A DNA stretch of 41,834 nt from a virus. Location of the stretch: the IMG/VR virus record IMGVR_UViG_3300017963_000424, positions 1-41,834 of that record; one strand, given 5' to 3'. Both the position numbers and the translations under genes were made by a program. How positions within the stretch are numbered: position 1 is the first letter of the stretch; each line of letters begins with the position of its first letter. Shown here in pieces: positions 24,416 to 31,374 of this stretch. Below the pieces are notes generated by a model. It was not told the origin of the DNA, did no database searches, and worked only from the letters and a program-made list of their open reading frames with translations.

Positions 24416-24646
24416 CTATTTAGAATAATCTTCATCAGAGTCTCCAAAAATTTTTTTTATCAATTTTTGAGTTTCCTCTTCACCCTTAGTATAAGCTCTT
24501 AACTTCTTCTCTAATTCATCTATAGTTTCTTCTAAAAGAAGTATATGTGATATAGCAGGTCCATATAAATGTCTTTCTCCTCTTTCTTCTAATTCAGTAG
24601 CATGTAGATTCATAGCTTGAATTAAGCTGTTACTTCCTCTTCCCAT
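24416..24646 (-). CDS. Small helical protein, unknown function
   Basis: 76 aa from the ATG at 24646, preferred because AGAGG lies nine bases upstream; a TTG at 24655 is the alternative. The protein is charged and helical (ISHILLLEETIDELEKKLRA), with an acidic C-terminus. Probably a coiled-coil accessory protein. Confidence 0.66.
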   Translation of the reverse strand: MGRGSNSLIQAMNLHATELEERGERHLYGPAISHILLLEETIDELEKKLRAYTKGEEETQKLIKKIFGDSDEDYSK

Positions 24647-24666
24647 AATATTCAACCTCTGGTTAT

Positions 24667-25239
24667 CTAATCTTTATTACGTTCATCCAATAACTCACTT
24701 AGCTTATTGATAGTCTTATTAGTCTCTTTAAGTGCTTTGTTCAGATAATCAGTAGGTAATTCCCTGATTAACTTCTCTATCTTCTTTCTCTGTTTATTAA
24801 ACTTCAATAATAGATTAAGAAGCTCATCATCCATCATATCGTCTATTATTTGACCATTGATGAGAGTAGTCTTTTTAATCTCCAGTGTTTGTATATCCAT
24901 TCCTTTCTCCTTTGATTTAAGTATGCCACTCCATATCAATTTATCTCTTGACCAGGAATAATTTTCTACTAAACGATCATTGAGAATCTTTTTCCAATCT
25001 TTCTCTTCCTCTTTTATCTTTTCTTTTGATTGGAATTCCCAGTAACGTTTATCATCTAATTGATCTTTAGAACGAGATATTCTATTTCCTTCCTCTTCAG
25101 TAGTAATTAAAAGTTTCTTAGAGTGCTGATAAGGAAGAGAAGCTGCATAGATATTTCCATTTTTCCACGCAGGACAATCATATCCTATATATTTCCACAA
25201 TCCTTGATAACTTCTAAGAGAATCTTCTTTATCATCCAT
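24667..25239 (-). CDS. Y-x-G-x-W repeat-domain protein with coiled-coil tail
   Basis: 190 aa, GGAG SD. The N-terminus YQGLWKYIGYDCPAWKNG, then NIYAASL and LLITT, is one copy of the domain found three times in the gene at 22612-23613. The C-terminal half is a Lys/Leu-rich helix (about residues 125-190). The shared domain shows that the two genes are related through duplication or shuffling. Function unknown. Confidence 0.7.
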   Translation of the reverse strand: MDDKEDSLRSYQGLWKYIGYDCPAWKNGNIYAASLPYQHSKKLLITTEEEGNRISRSKDQLDDKRYWEFQSKEKIKEEEKDWKKILNDRLVENYSWSRDKLIWSGILKSKEKGMDIQTLEIKKTTLINGQIIDDMMDDELLNLLLKFNKQRKKIEKLIRELPTDYLNKALKETNKTINKLSELLDERNKD

Positions 25240-25266
25240 ATTGTGATCTCCAATTAATTTTTCAAT

Positions 25267-25306
25267 GACCCTTTATCTCCATTCTTGACCCTTTATCTCC
25301 ATTCTT
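25267..25306. repeat. 20-bp perfect tandem duplication across a gene end
   Basis: The unit GACCCTTTATCTCCATTCTT occurs twice back to back (25267-25286 and 25287-25306). Because 20 is not a multiple of three, the second copy puts the frame into a TAA, changing the C-terminus of the gene ending at 25273. It looks like recent replication slippage. Confidence 0.9.
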
Positions 25307-25830
25307 TTAGGTTTAACTTCAGTCATATAAGACTTATGCAACTTCTTCCACAACTTAACCATTTTTTCTCTAGGTATTAACTCATAAAATGGAGTATCAT
25401 AAACTGTGTTACCCTCTTCTATTCCTGCTTCTTCTTCTACATCTTTATACTCCATATATTTAGAAAAATCATGGAATGCTTGAAATCTCTCTAATAGGTC
25501 TCCATAATGATCAATTGCTGTTGATGTTTTAACAGCTAGGTCTGAAACTTTAGTCTTATTGTATTCTTCTCCAAAAGAAATATCATCGAAAAAACTCGGC
25601 AGTTCTGAAACACCATAACTCATACCTACTAAAGAAGAAACTATAGAATTAGGAATAACTAATCCTACCGCACATTTAACAACATTTTCTTTATTATCTT
25701 TACCAATATATTCGCAAGCTCCTGTCATCTTATTTATAGCTATTTTTCCCTGTCTATTTAGAAGCCGATAAATCTCCTCTGCTACTTGCTTCTCTGTATA
25801 ATTTGCTTCATACATTTTTACAATATCCAT
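25273..25830 (-). CDS. Unknown accessory protein with slippage-altered C-terminus
   Basis: 185 aa from the ATG at 25830, chosen for a GGAGAG SD; an in-frame ATG at 25914 overlaps the upstream gene. The N-terminus MDIVKMYEANYTEKQVAEEI, then LLNRQGKIAINKMTGACEYI and VGLVIPNSIV suggest an alpha/beta domain. The C-terminal ten residues (KRMEIKGQEWR) come from a 20-bp tandem duplication; without it the protein would end KRMEIKGH. No family was recognised with confidence. Confidence 0.7.
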   Translation of the reverse strand: MDIVKMYEANYTEKQVAEEIYRLLNRQGKIAINKMTGACEYIGKDNKENVVKCAVGLVIPNSIVSSLVGMSYGVSELPSFFDDISFGEEYNKTKVSDLAVKTSTAIDHYGDLLERFQAFHDFSKYMEYKDVEEEAGIEEGNTVYDTPFYELIPREKMVKLWKKLHKSYMTEVKPKRMEIKGQEWR

Positions 25831-25844
25831 TAGATATCTCTCCT

Positions 25845-26045
25845 TTAACCCATATCTACTAATATTTGAGTACATTGATCTACAGCAAACATTGTTATTT
25901 CTCTCAACTCCCAAGGTTCACATTCTCTTAAAAATATTTTTATATAATCTAATTGAACACTGTTATCTCCTAATTTATAAGAGAGTGCTCCAATGAAATC
26001 TATTAGTTGTTTAACTTCATCTGATAATACTATTTCATCATCCAT
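25845..26045 (-). CDS. Small acidic helical protein
   Basis: 66 aa (MDDEIVLSDEVKQLIDFIGA...). The start overlaps the upstream gene by eight bases. Fifteen bases lie between its stop and the next ATG. No family recognised. Confidence 0.62.
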   Translation of the reverse strand: MDDEIVLSDEVKQLIDFIGALSYKLGDNSVQLDYIKIFLRECEPWELREITMFAVDQCTQILVDMG

Positions 26046-26388
26046 TACTAGAGTCCTTTAATATTTCAAAAGAAATACCCTGCTCTTCAAGTTCTTTTTG
26101 AACTAATTGTACAGCATTAGCATGTCCTAAATATGCTTCCTCCCAAGTAGAATATCTTTCTTGATATTGATCATGATCACCACCAAATATCATTGTTTCA
26201 AAAACAATTGGAGGATCTCCAGAACCAAGATCAAGCCCTAAGAAAACAGTACTGACTCTAATTTTTAACTCAGGAGAAGAATAAGTTGTATGTCCAACTC
26301 TTATAGGGTGGTTTACTTCTGAGAACTTAAGATATTCATCAAAATTTTTACAAGGTACAGGTTCTTTATCTACTAGTTTATACCACAT
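26038..26388 (-). CDS. Conserved phage protein (STVFLGLD / FETMIFGG family)
   Basis: 116 aa from the ATG at 26388, which has a GAGGT SD; an in-frame ATG at 26436 lies in the upstream gene. It begins MWYKLVDKEPVPCKNFDEYL and has VSTVFLGLDLGSGDPPIVFE, TMIFGG and YSTWEEAYLGHANAV. This pattern (W-Y-K-L, V-S-T-V-F-L-G-x-D, P-x-x-F-E-T-M-x-F-G-G, R-Y-x-T-W-x-E-A-x-x-G-H) is common in phages of many hosts, but its function is unknown to me. Confidence 0.8.
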   Translation of the reverse strand: MWYKLVDKEPVPCKNFDEYLKFSEVNHPIRVGHTTYSSPELKIRVSTVFLGLDLGSGDPPIVFETMIFGGDHDQYQERYSTWEEAYLGHANAVQLVQKELEEQGISFEILKDSSNG

Positions 26389-26395
26389 ATTTACC

Positions 26396-26623
26396 TCAGA
26401 TGCTCTCAACAAAAGGAGGTTCAAAAACAAATTCATTAGTTCTTACATAACTTTTTAACCAATTATTAAATCGGTCTAAGTCATTAAAAACAAGTCTCCT
26501 AGATATCTCATCCATAACTTCACCTTCATAACTTGCTAACTCAACTAGTATTCCGTTATTAGCACAACTTACTCTGAATGGTGAAAAATACATTTCTCCT
26601 TGCATACCTCTTACATTAGACAT
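26396..26623 (-). CDS. Small accessory protein, unknown function
   Basis: 75 aa. MYFSPFRVSCANNGILVELA and a C-terminal LVFNDLDRFNNWLKSYV suggest a beta-hairpin followed by a helix. ATG overlaps the previous stop (TAATG). Similar small proteins of this shape occur next to the STVFLGLD gene in other phages in my recollection, without known function. Confidence 0.66.
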   Translation of the reverse strand: MSNVRGMQGEMYFSPFRVSCANNGILVELASYEGEVMDEISRRLVFNDLDRFNNWLKSYVRTNEFVFEPPFVESI

Positions 26624-27102
26624 TAGAAAGCTCCTTTAGCGCATTGTAAGACAAATACTCCTCTACTTCTCCACATGTCTACTACTCTTTGCCTATCCTC
26701 ATAGACACATAGAATTCGATATCCTCTGACATTAACTATCTCTTCACACATATCTTTCTTTACAATAGCATCAGATTCATATCTTCTTTCATTAGGCCTC
26801 ATTAGTAATCTATCACTATCTACTCCTCCTACTCCTTTATTTACTAACCACTCATAAGTTATTTCTCTATACTCTTCTGGTCTGCCTGTGCAAAAGAAAA
26901 GAGTGTATTTAGCTGTATTCCAAAGATTAGCTGCTCTAAATACTGGTTCAATTACAGTATCTTTATGCATTTCTGAGTAAAACTTATCGAAATCTTTTTT
27001 ACCAAGAGATCCATCTACATATTTAACTCGATGGCTCATATCAGCTAAAGTGCCATCTATATCAAATACAATACATTCTTTAGCTTTAGAGTAATCTCCC
27101 AT
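26623..27102 (-). CDS. HAD phosphatase of the polynucleotide kinase 3'-phosphatase type
   Basis: 159 aa, start coupled to the previous stop (TAATG). HAD motif I FDIDGT at residues 13-18 with nucleophile Asp14; motif II CTGRPEEYR at 71-79 (T-G-R); then LLMRP and DAIVKKDM with Lys115; motif IV VYEDRQRVVDMWR at 133-145. This order matches the C-terminal phosphatase domain of T4 Pnk, which removes 3' phosphates from nucleic acid ends. The kinase domain is absent, and the usual DDR is EDR here. It could serve tRNA or DNA repair, or nucleotide metabolism. Confidence 0.85.
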   Translation of the reverse strand: MGDYSKAKECIVFDIDGTLADMSHRVKYVDGSLGKKDFDKFYSEMHKDTVIEPVFRAANLWNTAKYTLFFCTGRPEEYREITYEWLVNKGVGGVDSDRLLMRPNERRYESDAIVKKDMCEEIVNVRGYRILCVYEDRQRVVDMWRSRGVFVLQCAKGAF

Positions 27103-27284
27103 TATTTCCTCCTATCTATAAGTTCTATATATCTATTCATCTTATTTCCAATGCTATCTAATCTGGAAAAGATTAGGAAAAGACAGGCCATAGTCATAAA
27201 ATATCTGCCTCCTTCTACATCTCCTTTATGATAATAAATAAATGAGAAAACTATTAAGATTAATGCAGTAATTAAATTAAACAC
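27102..27284 (-). CDS. Small membrane protein
   Basis: 60 aa, GTG at 27284 placed after an AGGAGG SD (TTG at 27287 is an alternative). Two hydrophobic stretches (NLITALILIVFSFIYYHKGD and YFMTMACLFLIFSRL) suggest two membrane segments. Its stop overlaps the phosphatase start. Function unknown. Confidence 0.65.
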   Translation of the reverse strand: MFNLITALILIVFSFIYYHKGDVEGGRYFMTMACLFLIFSRLDSIGNKMNRYIELIDRRK

Positions 27285-27292
27285 CAATCCTC

Positions 27293-27382
27293 CTAAAGTA
27301 ATGAGAAAAATAAAGAAACGAAACCTGCAATCAATACTGCATACATGACAGCCAAGATAATGACTGTACCCTTTCTAGACAT
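27293..27382 (-). CDS. 29-aa membrane microprotein
   Basis: Encodes MSRKGTVIILAVMYAVLIAG followed by FVSLFFSLL, a basic start then one hydrophobic span. SD AAGGGA lies six bases before the ATG. It fills the otherwise empty gap between two genes, and its stop is just before the next SD. Such small spans are common in phage accessory operons and may alter the host membrane. Confidence 0.55.
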   Translation of the reverse strand: MSRKGTVIILAVMYAVLIAGFVSLFFSLL

Positions 27383-27396
27383 GTAAAATCCCTTAG

Positions 27397-27588
27397 CTAA
27401 TGGAGATGATCTAACTTATCTATTCGTAAATAGAGCGCATCTAGAAGTGCTTCTAAACGAGAGATATAGGCATCTTTAGAAAGATTGCTATTTAAGAGTT
27501 TTATTATTGTGTCAGAGTGTTTGTATTGTTGTTTACTATCGAGATAAACGATTAGCTGAACAGCTTCTTCTACTAATTCATCTTCCAT
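27397..27588 (-). CDS. Small helical protein, unknown function
   Basis: 63 aa, acidic, helical throughout (VEEAVQLIVYLDSKQQYKHS, later LEALLDALYLRIDKLDHL). Its start overlaps the end of the upstream zinc-finger gene by 11 bases. No family recognised. Confidence 0.62.
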   Translation of the reverse strand: MEDELVEEAVQLIVYLDSKQQYKHSDTIIKLLNSNLSKDAYISRLEALLDALYLRIDKLDHLH

Positions 27589-27910
27589 CTTCTTCTTGGT
27601 TATCTACTAGATTATTTATTCTATCATTAATTTGATCTATAGATTTACCAAGAAAGATAATAGATTCAATTATTTTTTCAATCTGAGTATTGAATTCTAA
27701 CATTATGGTCTCATTCTTTTGATTTGTATCTTGAACATTCTTCAAATATTCTACTAATAAATCTATCTTTTGAATGATTACCTTATTAGGATCTTTTTTG
27801 ACTTTATTAGGACCACAATTTTTGATATGCCTTCTCCTTGAGATATCTGTTAAGAATTCTGGAAATTCTTCTAAACAATGAGGACAATATTCATAATAAT
27901 CTCTTTTCAC
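27578..27910 (-). CDS. Zinc-finger plus coiled-coil protein
   Basis: 110 aa. The N-terminus YCPHCLEEFPEF ... RRRHIKNCGP gives C-x2-C-x15-H-x3-C, a single zinc finger. The rest (residues 40-105) is a coiled coil. It may bind DNA, RNA or a protein partner. It lies in the accessory operon among other small zinc proteins. Confidence 0.7.
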   Translation of the reverse strand: MKRDYYEYCPHCLEEFPEFLTDISRRRHIKNCGPNKVKKDPNKVIIQKIDLLVEYLKNVQDTNQKNETIMLEFNTQIEKIIESIIFLGKSIDQINDRINNLVDNQEEDGR

Positions 27911-27920
27911 CTTGGCCCCT

Positions 27921-28178
27921 TTATTTGCCCTTCTTAGCTACTTCCATCGCTTTTTCTAGGGCTTGTTCTGCAGTATTGCCAAATGTCATCTGTAATCCTT
28001 TGTTATTATCATCTTCATTAAAAACAACAAATGTGTTATCGGATTCTAATTGAATTACTTGTGTACCTCTCCTCAATAGAAATTTTAATTTCTTTTTAAG
28101 ATCCTTCACCTCTTGGTAGCAGTATCCACAACAATCTAAATGATTACATTCTTTCTCATCCATATTAAAAATTTCCAT
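27921..28178 (-). CDS. Small protein with Cys-rich N-terminus
   Basis: 85 aa. N-terminal CNHLDCCGYCYQEV holds five Cys/His residues (possible metal site), followed by a basic helix (KDLKKKLKFLLRRG) and an alpha/beta end (TAEQALEKAMEVAKKGK). ATG at 28178 is two bases after the previous stop; an ATG at 28163 is possible. Function unknown. Confidence 0.65.
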   Translation of the reverse strand: MEIFNMDEKECNHLDCCGYCYQEVKDLKKKLKFLLRRGTQVIQLESDNTFVVFNEDDNNKGLQMTFGNTAEQALEKAMEVAKKGK

Positions 28179-28180
28179 AC

Positions 28181-28771
28181 CTAATTTACCAACTCTATTC
28201 TACCAGCACAATTGGCACCTTTACAAACATTAGTGTAGCCATAAAGCAAGTAATAAGTCTTCCCATTCTCTATCTTACAAGTAGATCTGCCATTATAAGA
28301 GAGACTAATGGAGCTTCTACCATATTTATAGCATCCAGGAACTACATAATCATTGCTAGCGATAGGACAAGTCGTTATTGCAAGTGCTTTGCTGGTAGTA
28401 GAAGTTTCTGAGATCATTCTAATAGTTTTAGCACCAGGAGCAGTACCTGACCATATCTTCTTTACTGTCCAGGGATTAGGATTTGCAGAAAAAGGACTAA
28501 AGCCTTTAGAAAGATTAAGTAAAGGAGCTGAAACTACAAGTTGACCATTAGCAGGGCAATTATTTGTAACAGGAGGAGGTACTGGTTCAGGATTAGTAGG
28601 AGTTGTTGGAGTAGAATTATCTAATGTGATTTTTGGGTCAGTAGTGATGTATACATCATTGTTCTTCTTTTCTACCACTACTTTATTTACCTCTTTACCA
28701 TTGATATAAATAGAGGTTGCAGTAGCTGCTATAGGCAGAAAGAGAGCAATAGCAATAATAAAAATACGCAT
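28181..28771 (-). CDS. Secreted or periplasmic protein with signal peptide
   Basis: 196 aa. MRIFIIAIALFLPIAATATS is a typical Sec signal peptide with an A-x-A type site near residue 17-19. A short domain is followed by a Pro/Thr-rich linker (about residues 53-70) and a C-terminal domain with six Cys residues that could form disulfides (NNCPANG, TTCPIAS, PGCYKY, STCKIE, NVCKGANCAG). Export outside the cytoplasm is implied. It might act in the envelope or on competing phages; no family recognised. Confidence 0.78.
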   Translation of the reverse strand: MRIFIIAIALFLPIAATATSIYINGKEVNKVVVEKKNNDVYITTDPKITLDNSTPTTPTNPEPVPPPVTNNCPANGQLVVSAPLLNLSKGFSPFSANPNPWTVKKIWSGTAPGAKTIRMISETSTTSKALAITTCPIASNDYVVPGCYKYGRSSISLSYNGRSTCKIENGKTYYLLYGYTNVCKGANCAGRIELVN

Positions 28772-28781
28772 TAGAATTCTC

Positions 28782-28979
28782 CTAAACTCTTTCTAGGGTT
28801 TTACTTTGAGCTTCCAGAATACAACTAGGGCAAACTGCCAGATAGTGTTCTGGCTTAGTAGGATGAGGTATCAATGAAATCATACTTCTTATGACTGATT
28901 TCTCACATTTAAAACAAATACTAGTTAAAGGAATCTCTGTTCTTTTAGCGATAGTGTGTTGACCGAAATAGTATGACAT
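28782..28979 (-). CDS. Zinc-ribbon small protein
   Basis: 65 aa with C-x2-C (ICFKCEKS) and C-x2-C (AVCPSCIL) 27 residues apart, a zinc ribbon. Followed ten bases later by the secreted-protein gene. Possibly nucleic-acid binding. Not assigned to a named family. Confidence 0.68.
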   Translation of the reverse strand: MSYYFGQHTIAKRTEIPLTSICFKCEKSVIRSMISLIPHPTKPEHYLAVCPSCILEAQSKTLERV

Positions 28980-29013
28980 GATTAGAATCCTTTACATCTG
29001 ATTACTATTATAA

Positions 29014-29304
29014 CTAAACTTTCTTTTTAGGGAGAAATCTTTCTCTAGTCTCAGGTAATTCATAAGTTTCCCCTTGGTAAGTATATTCTTTATTTGCTAA
29101 ATAAAATAGCTCTCTGGCTAATTTATCTACTTCAATTAAATCTACCTGCCAACCAACTACCTTCATTGACTCTATCAGCGTAGATAGGAAATCTTCAGTC
29201 AAATATTTTTTAAGATTCTCTTCTACTTCTTCCATAGTTCTAGGACGTTCTAAGTTAATTCTTTTTGTTATTTTCTTAGCAGGTTGTAAGTCTTCAACAT
29301 TCAC
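29014..29304 (-). CDS. Small helical protein, unknown function
   Basis: 96 aa. ATGA overlap with the upstream gene. KKITKRINLERPRTMEEVEE then YLTEDFLSTLIESMKVVGWQ; mostly helical with a C-terminal basic KKK. No family recognised. Confidence 0.66.
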   Translation of the reverse strand: MNVEDLQPAKKITKRINLERPRTMEEVEENLKKYLTEDFLSTLIESMKVVGWQVDLIEVDKLARELFYLANKEYTYQGETYELPETRERFLPKKKV

Positions 29305-29504
29305 TCTTCATTCCTCCATACCTGATAAAAATCTTTCCAGGTACTATCATCACTGTTCATATTACATTGCCCCTCTTCCCAACCCATTTTATAGGCTTCT
29401 TCTATCAAGTCTTCTTGATATTCCCACAATCGTCTTAATTGTTGTTTGACTAGCATTGTTGGACTGTTTGTTATATTTTTCTCACACCATTCATCAAATG
29501 TCAT
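29301..29504 (-). CDS. Small W-x-Y family protein (tandem paralogue)
   Basis: 67 aa from the ATG at 29504, whose SD GGAGA is inside the last codons of the upstream gene. The start MTFDEWCEKN and a later LWEYQEDLIEEAYKMG match the M-x-F/L-E/D-x-W ... W-E/D-Y-Q pattern of the genes at 29506-29847 and 30263-30517. The three appear to be tandem paralogues of an accessory phage family. Function unknown. Confidence 0.68.
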   Translation of the reverse strand: MTFDEWCEKNITNSPTMLVKQQLRRLWEYQEDLIEEAYKMGWEEGQCNMNSDDSTWKDFYQVWRNEE

Positions 29505-29505
29505 T

Positions 29506-29847
29506 TTAGTCTCCACTTATCAATTCAAAAAAGATCCATTCATCAGTATAATGCTCTTGTAATTTTGGAACCATTCTTTTTATAATTGCTTTAGCTCTGT
29601 CAATTTCTTCCTTTAACTCCTCATTTTCTCTTTGTAATTGGTCTTCATTACATACTTGATCTACTAAATCTTTAATTATTGGTTTATTTAATTTTTTAGA
29701 TATCTCTAATTCTTTAATTAGAAGTTTATTTTCTTCTTTTAGTTTATTATACCGTTGCTCATGGTAATCCCATACTTCCTGTGGTACAGTATCGGGGTAA
29801 CATGGTACATTTGGATGATTTTCTTGCATCCATTCTTCTAAAGTCAT
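29506..29847 (-). CDS. Coiled-coil W-x-Y family protein (tandem paralogue)
   Basis: 113 aa. Start MTLEEWMQENHPNVPCYPDT, VWDYHEQRYNKLKEENKLLI, then a long coiled coil ending RAKAIIKRMVPKL. TAATG overlap with the upstream stop; the SD GGAGG comes from the upstream C-terminal codons. Belongs to the same family as the two neighbours. Function unknown. Confidence 0.7.
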   Translation of the reverse strand: MTLEEWMQENHPNVPCYPDTVPQEVWDYHEQRYNKLKEENKLLIKELEISKKLNKPIIKDLVDQVCNEDQLQRENEELKEEIDRAKAIIKRMVPKLQEHYTDEWIFFELISGD

Positions 29848-30263
29848 TATTTATCCTCCAGCAGTGCTTTTTGTAAATCTTCAAGTCGGTGTCTAGGAAC
29901 AAGTGCCCAGCCATCATCTGCATCCATTTCTGCCAGTATGTTCTGAATTTTTAAAGCTGTTACCGCCTCCCGCAGCCTCTCGTTCTCTGCCTTTAACGCA
30001 TCGCGCTCTAAGCTTAGTGCGGTGATAACTTTGTTTTCTCCTTCACGAATCAGTTTTATTTGAGCCTTCAGCTCCGCGATGCGCGTACAGGATTTGCACT
30101 GCACATGACCCCCGCAATCTACAGGTTCGCTAGTGAGGCAGTGGCAACAATCGCAGATGCTGTACTCTTCATGGTTGTCAACTAACTCCTCCAGCTCCGC
30201 GATGCGGCAGTATGGGCAGTCTTCTCCCCGTAACAATATGGCGTGGTTTTCACAAATGACCAT
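29847..30263 (-). CDS. Zinc-ribbon and coiled-coil protein of the LEDK cassette family
   Basis: 138 aa from ATG 30263 (TGATG overlap; a GTG three bases earlier is the alternative). N-terminal C/H-rich region (CENHAILLRGEDCPYCRIAE, then CDCCHCLT and HVQCKSCTRIAEL) suggests two zinc ribbons, then a coiled coil (LERDALKAENERLREAVTAL) and C-terminal KALLEDK. The DNA is clearly richer in G+C than its neighbours and shares a 15-bp repeat with related genes. Its last codons supply the SD for the next gene. Confidence 0.72.
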   Translation of the reverse strand: MVICENHAILLRGEDCPYCRIAELEELVDNHEEYSICDCCHCLTSEPVDCGGHVQCKSCTRIAELKAQIKLIREGENKVITALSLERDALKAENERLREAVTALKIQNILAEMDADDGWALVPRHRLEDLQKALLEDK

Positions 30264-30517
30264 CACTTATCCTCTAATAGTACATCCAACTCCTGTTTCA
30301 ACTTATCACCATCAGCATGGGGAGTACCATAAATATTAAATTCCAATGCACTCCAATACCAGTCACCAGAATCTCGTAGCTTTTTTAAAAAAGTTTCAAG
30401 CTCTACAATACGTTTTTGCTGATATTCCCATGCTTGTTCAGCAGTATCAAGGTGATCATTCCATCCTTCATTTGGTGTCCAACCTGTTTGCATATGGAGC
30501 CAATCTTCAAACTTCAT
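30263..30517 (-). CDS. W-x-Y family protein ending LEDK
   Basis: 84 aa. MKFEDWLHMQTGWTPNEGWN, then TAEQAWEYQQKRIVELETFL and C-terminal ELDVLLEDK. ATGA overlap with the upstream membrane microprotein. Same family as 29301-29504 and 29506-29847. It is AT-rich, unlike the GC-rich genes on either side of the cassette. Function unknown. Confidence 0.7.
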   Translation of the reverse strand: MKFEDWLHMQTGWTPNEGWNDHLDTAEQAWEYQQKRIVELETFLKKLRDSGDWYWSALEFNIYGTPHADGDKLKQELDVLLEDK

Positions 30518-30669
30518 AATTTATCCCTTTCAGCTAAGGCTTTATGATATTGTTTAGAAGTTTTAAGAGCACCTATTGACCATCCTATTTGATAGCCAAT
30601 AAATACGCCTATTCCAAAGGCTATTACACATACGATTAAAATTAGCTTAATTATTTCATCTTCAGTCAT
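30514..30669 (-). CDS. 51-aa single-span membrane protein
   Basis: Encodes MTEDEIIKLILIVCVIAFGI, then GVFIGYQIGWSIGALKTS and a charged end YHKALAERDKL. One hydrophobic span. Its ATG overlaps the upstream TGA (ATGA) and its TGA overlaps the next ATG, so it is fully coupled to its neighbours, strong evidence that it is real. Function unknown. Confidence 0.68.
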   Translation of the reverse strand: MTEDEIIKLILIVCVIAFGIGVFIGYQIGWSIGALKTSKQYHKALAERDKL

Positions 30670-30980
30670 CACTTATCCTCCGCCAGCGCCGCCTGCAATT
30701 CGCTAAGCGCAGCATTGTGTCCGTCTGCGACATATTCAATATTCGGCATCCTTGCCACTTCAATCAGTTTTGGAATGGTGCGTTTCAGTAAGTCCCGCAG
30801 CCGCTGGTTCTCTGCTTTCAGCCTGATGACTTCCTGCTCAAGGTGCTGCGTATATTTCACATGGTTTGATACTTGGCGCCCCTCAAGCGGTGCAAGCTCT
30901 GCCTCCAGCTCCGCGATGCGCCGATCTTTTTCCGCCAGCGCCATTGCAGCTTGCGCTAATGCAGGTCCGTTAATGTCCAT
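30669..30980 (-). CDS. GC-rich coiled-coil protein of the LEDK cassette family
   Basis: 103 aa from ATG 30980 (TGATG). It is a coiled coil throughout (LAEKDRRIAELEAELAPLEG, later EQEVIRLKAENQRLRDLLKR) and ends LQAALAEDK. The G+C content is clearly higher than surrounding genes, and a 20-bp stretch is identical to one in the upstream gene, so recent transfer plus recombination is likely. Resembles accessory coiled-coil proteins of enteric phages in style. Function unknown. Confidence 0.7.
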   Translation of the reverse strand: MDINGPALAQAAMALAEKDRRIAELEAELAPLEGRQVSNHVKYTQHLEQEVIRLKAENQRLRDLLKRTIPKLIEVARMPNIEYVADGHNAALSELQAALAEDK

Positions 30981-31342
30981 CACTTATCCTCCAGCAATGC
31001 TTCACGATAATCGTTAGTGGATACTTTGTAATATTTTATATACCCACCCATTTCATAGCCTTTTCTAACAGAAGTTGTATTACTAGCGTTTGCATATACT
31101 GGTTTCATTGCCGTCCGCAGCCGCTGGTTCTCTGCCTTATATTCAAGATTCTTTGCGTCCACTTCATGCGCCCATTGTTTCCAGCGATTCAGACTTAACT
31201 TTAGTTCCTCATATTCTCTGCGTAATCGTTCAATCTCCACCTCTAACTCTACAATATGACTACCAGCATGGCGATCACAATATCCAGCAGCATAGGCATC
31301 GCCCCAACAAGATTTTATCTTACATGTCGTCAATGACATCAT
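30980..31342 (-). CDS. Zinc-finger coiled-coil protein of the LEDK cassette family
   Basis: 120 aa, GAGGAGG SD. N-terminus CKIKSCWGDAYAAGYCDRH is a C-x4-C-x9-C-x2-H zinc finger of the type common in phage HNH-related and accessory proteins. A coiled coil follows (VELEVEIERLRREYEELKLS, AENQRLRTAM) and the end is REALLEDK. The TGA overlaps the next ATG. Function unknown. Confidence 0.72.
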   Translation of the reverse strand: MMSLTTCKIKSCWGDAYAAGYCDRHAGSHIVELEVEIERLRREYEELKLSLNRWKQWAHEVDAKNLEYKAENQRLRTAMKPVYANASNTTSVRKGYEMGGYIKYYKVSTNDYREALLEDK

Positions 31343-31374
31343 TCCCTCCTCTTTTCTAATGCCATTCTACTACG

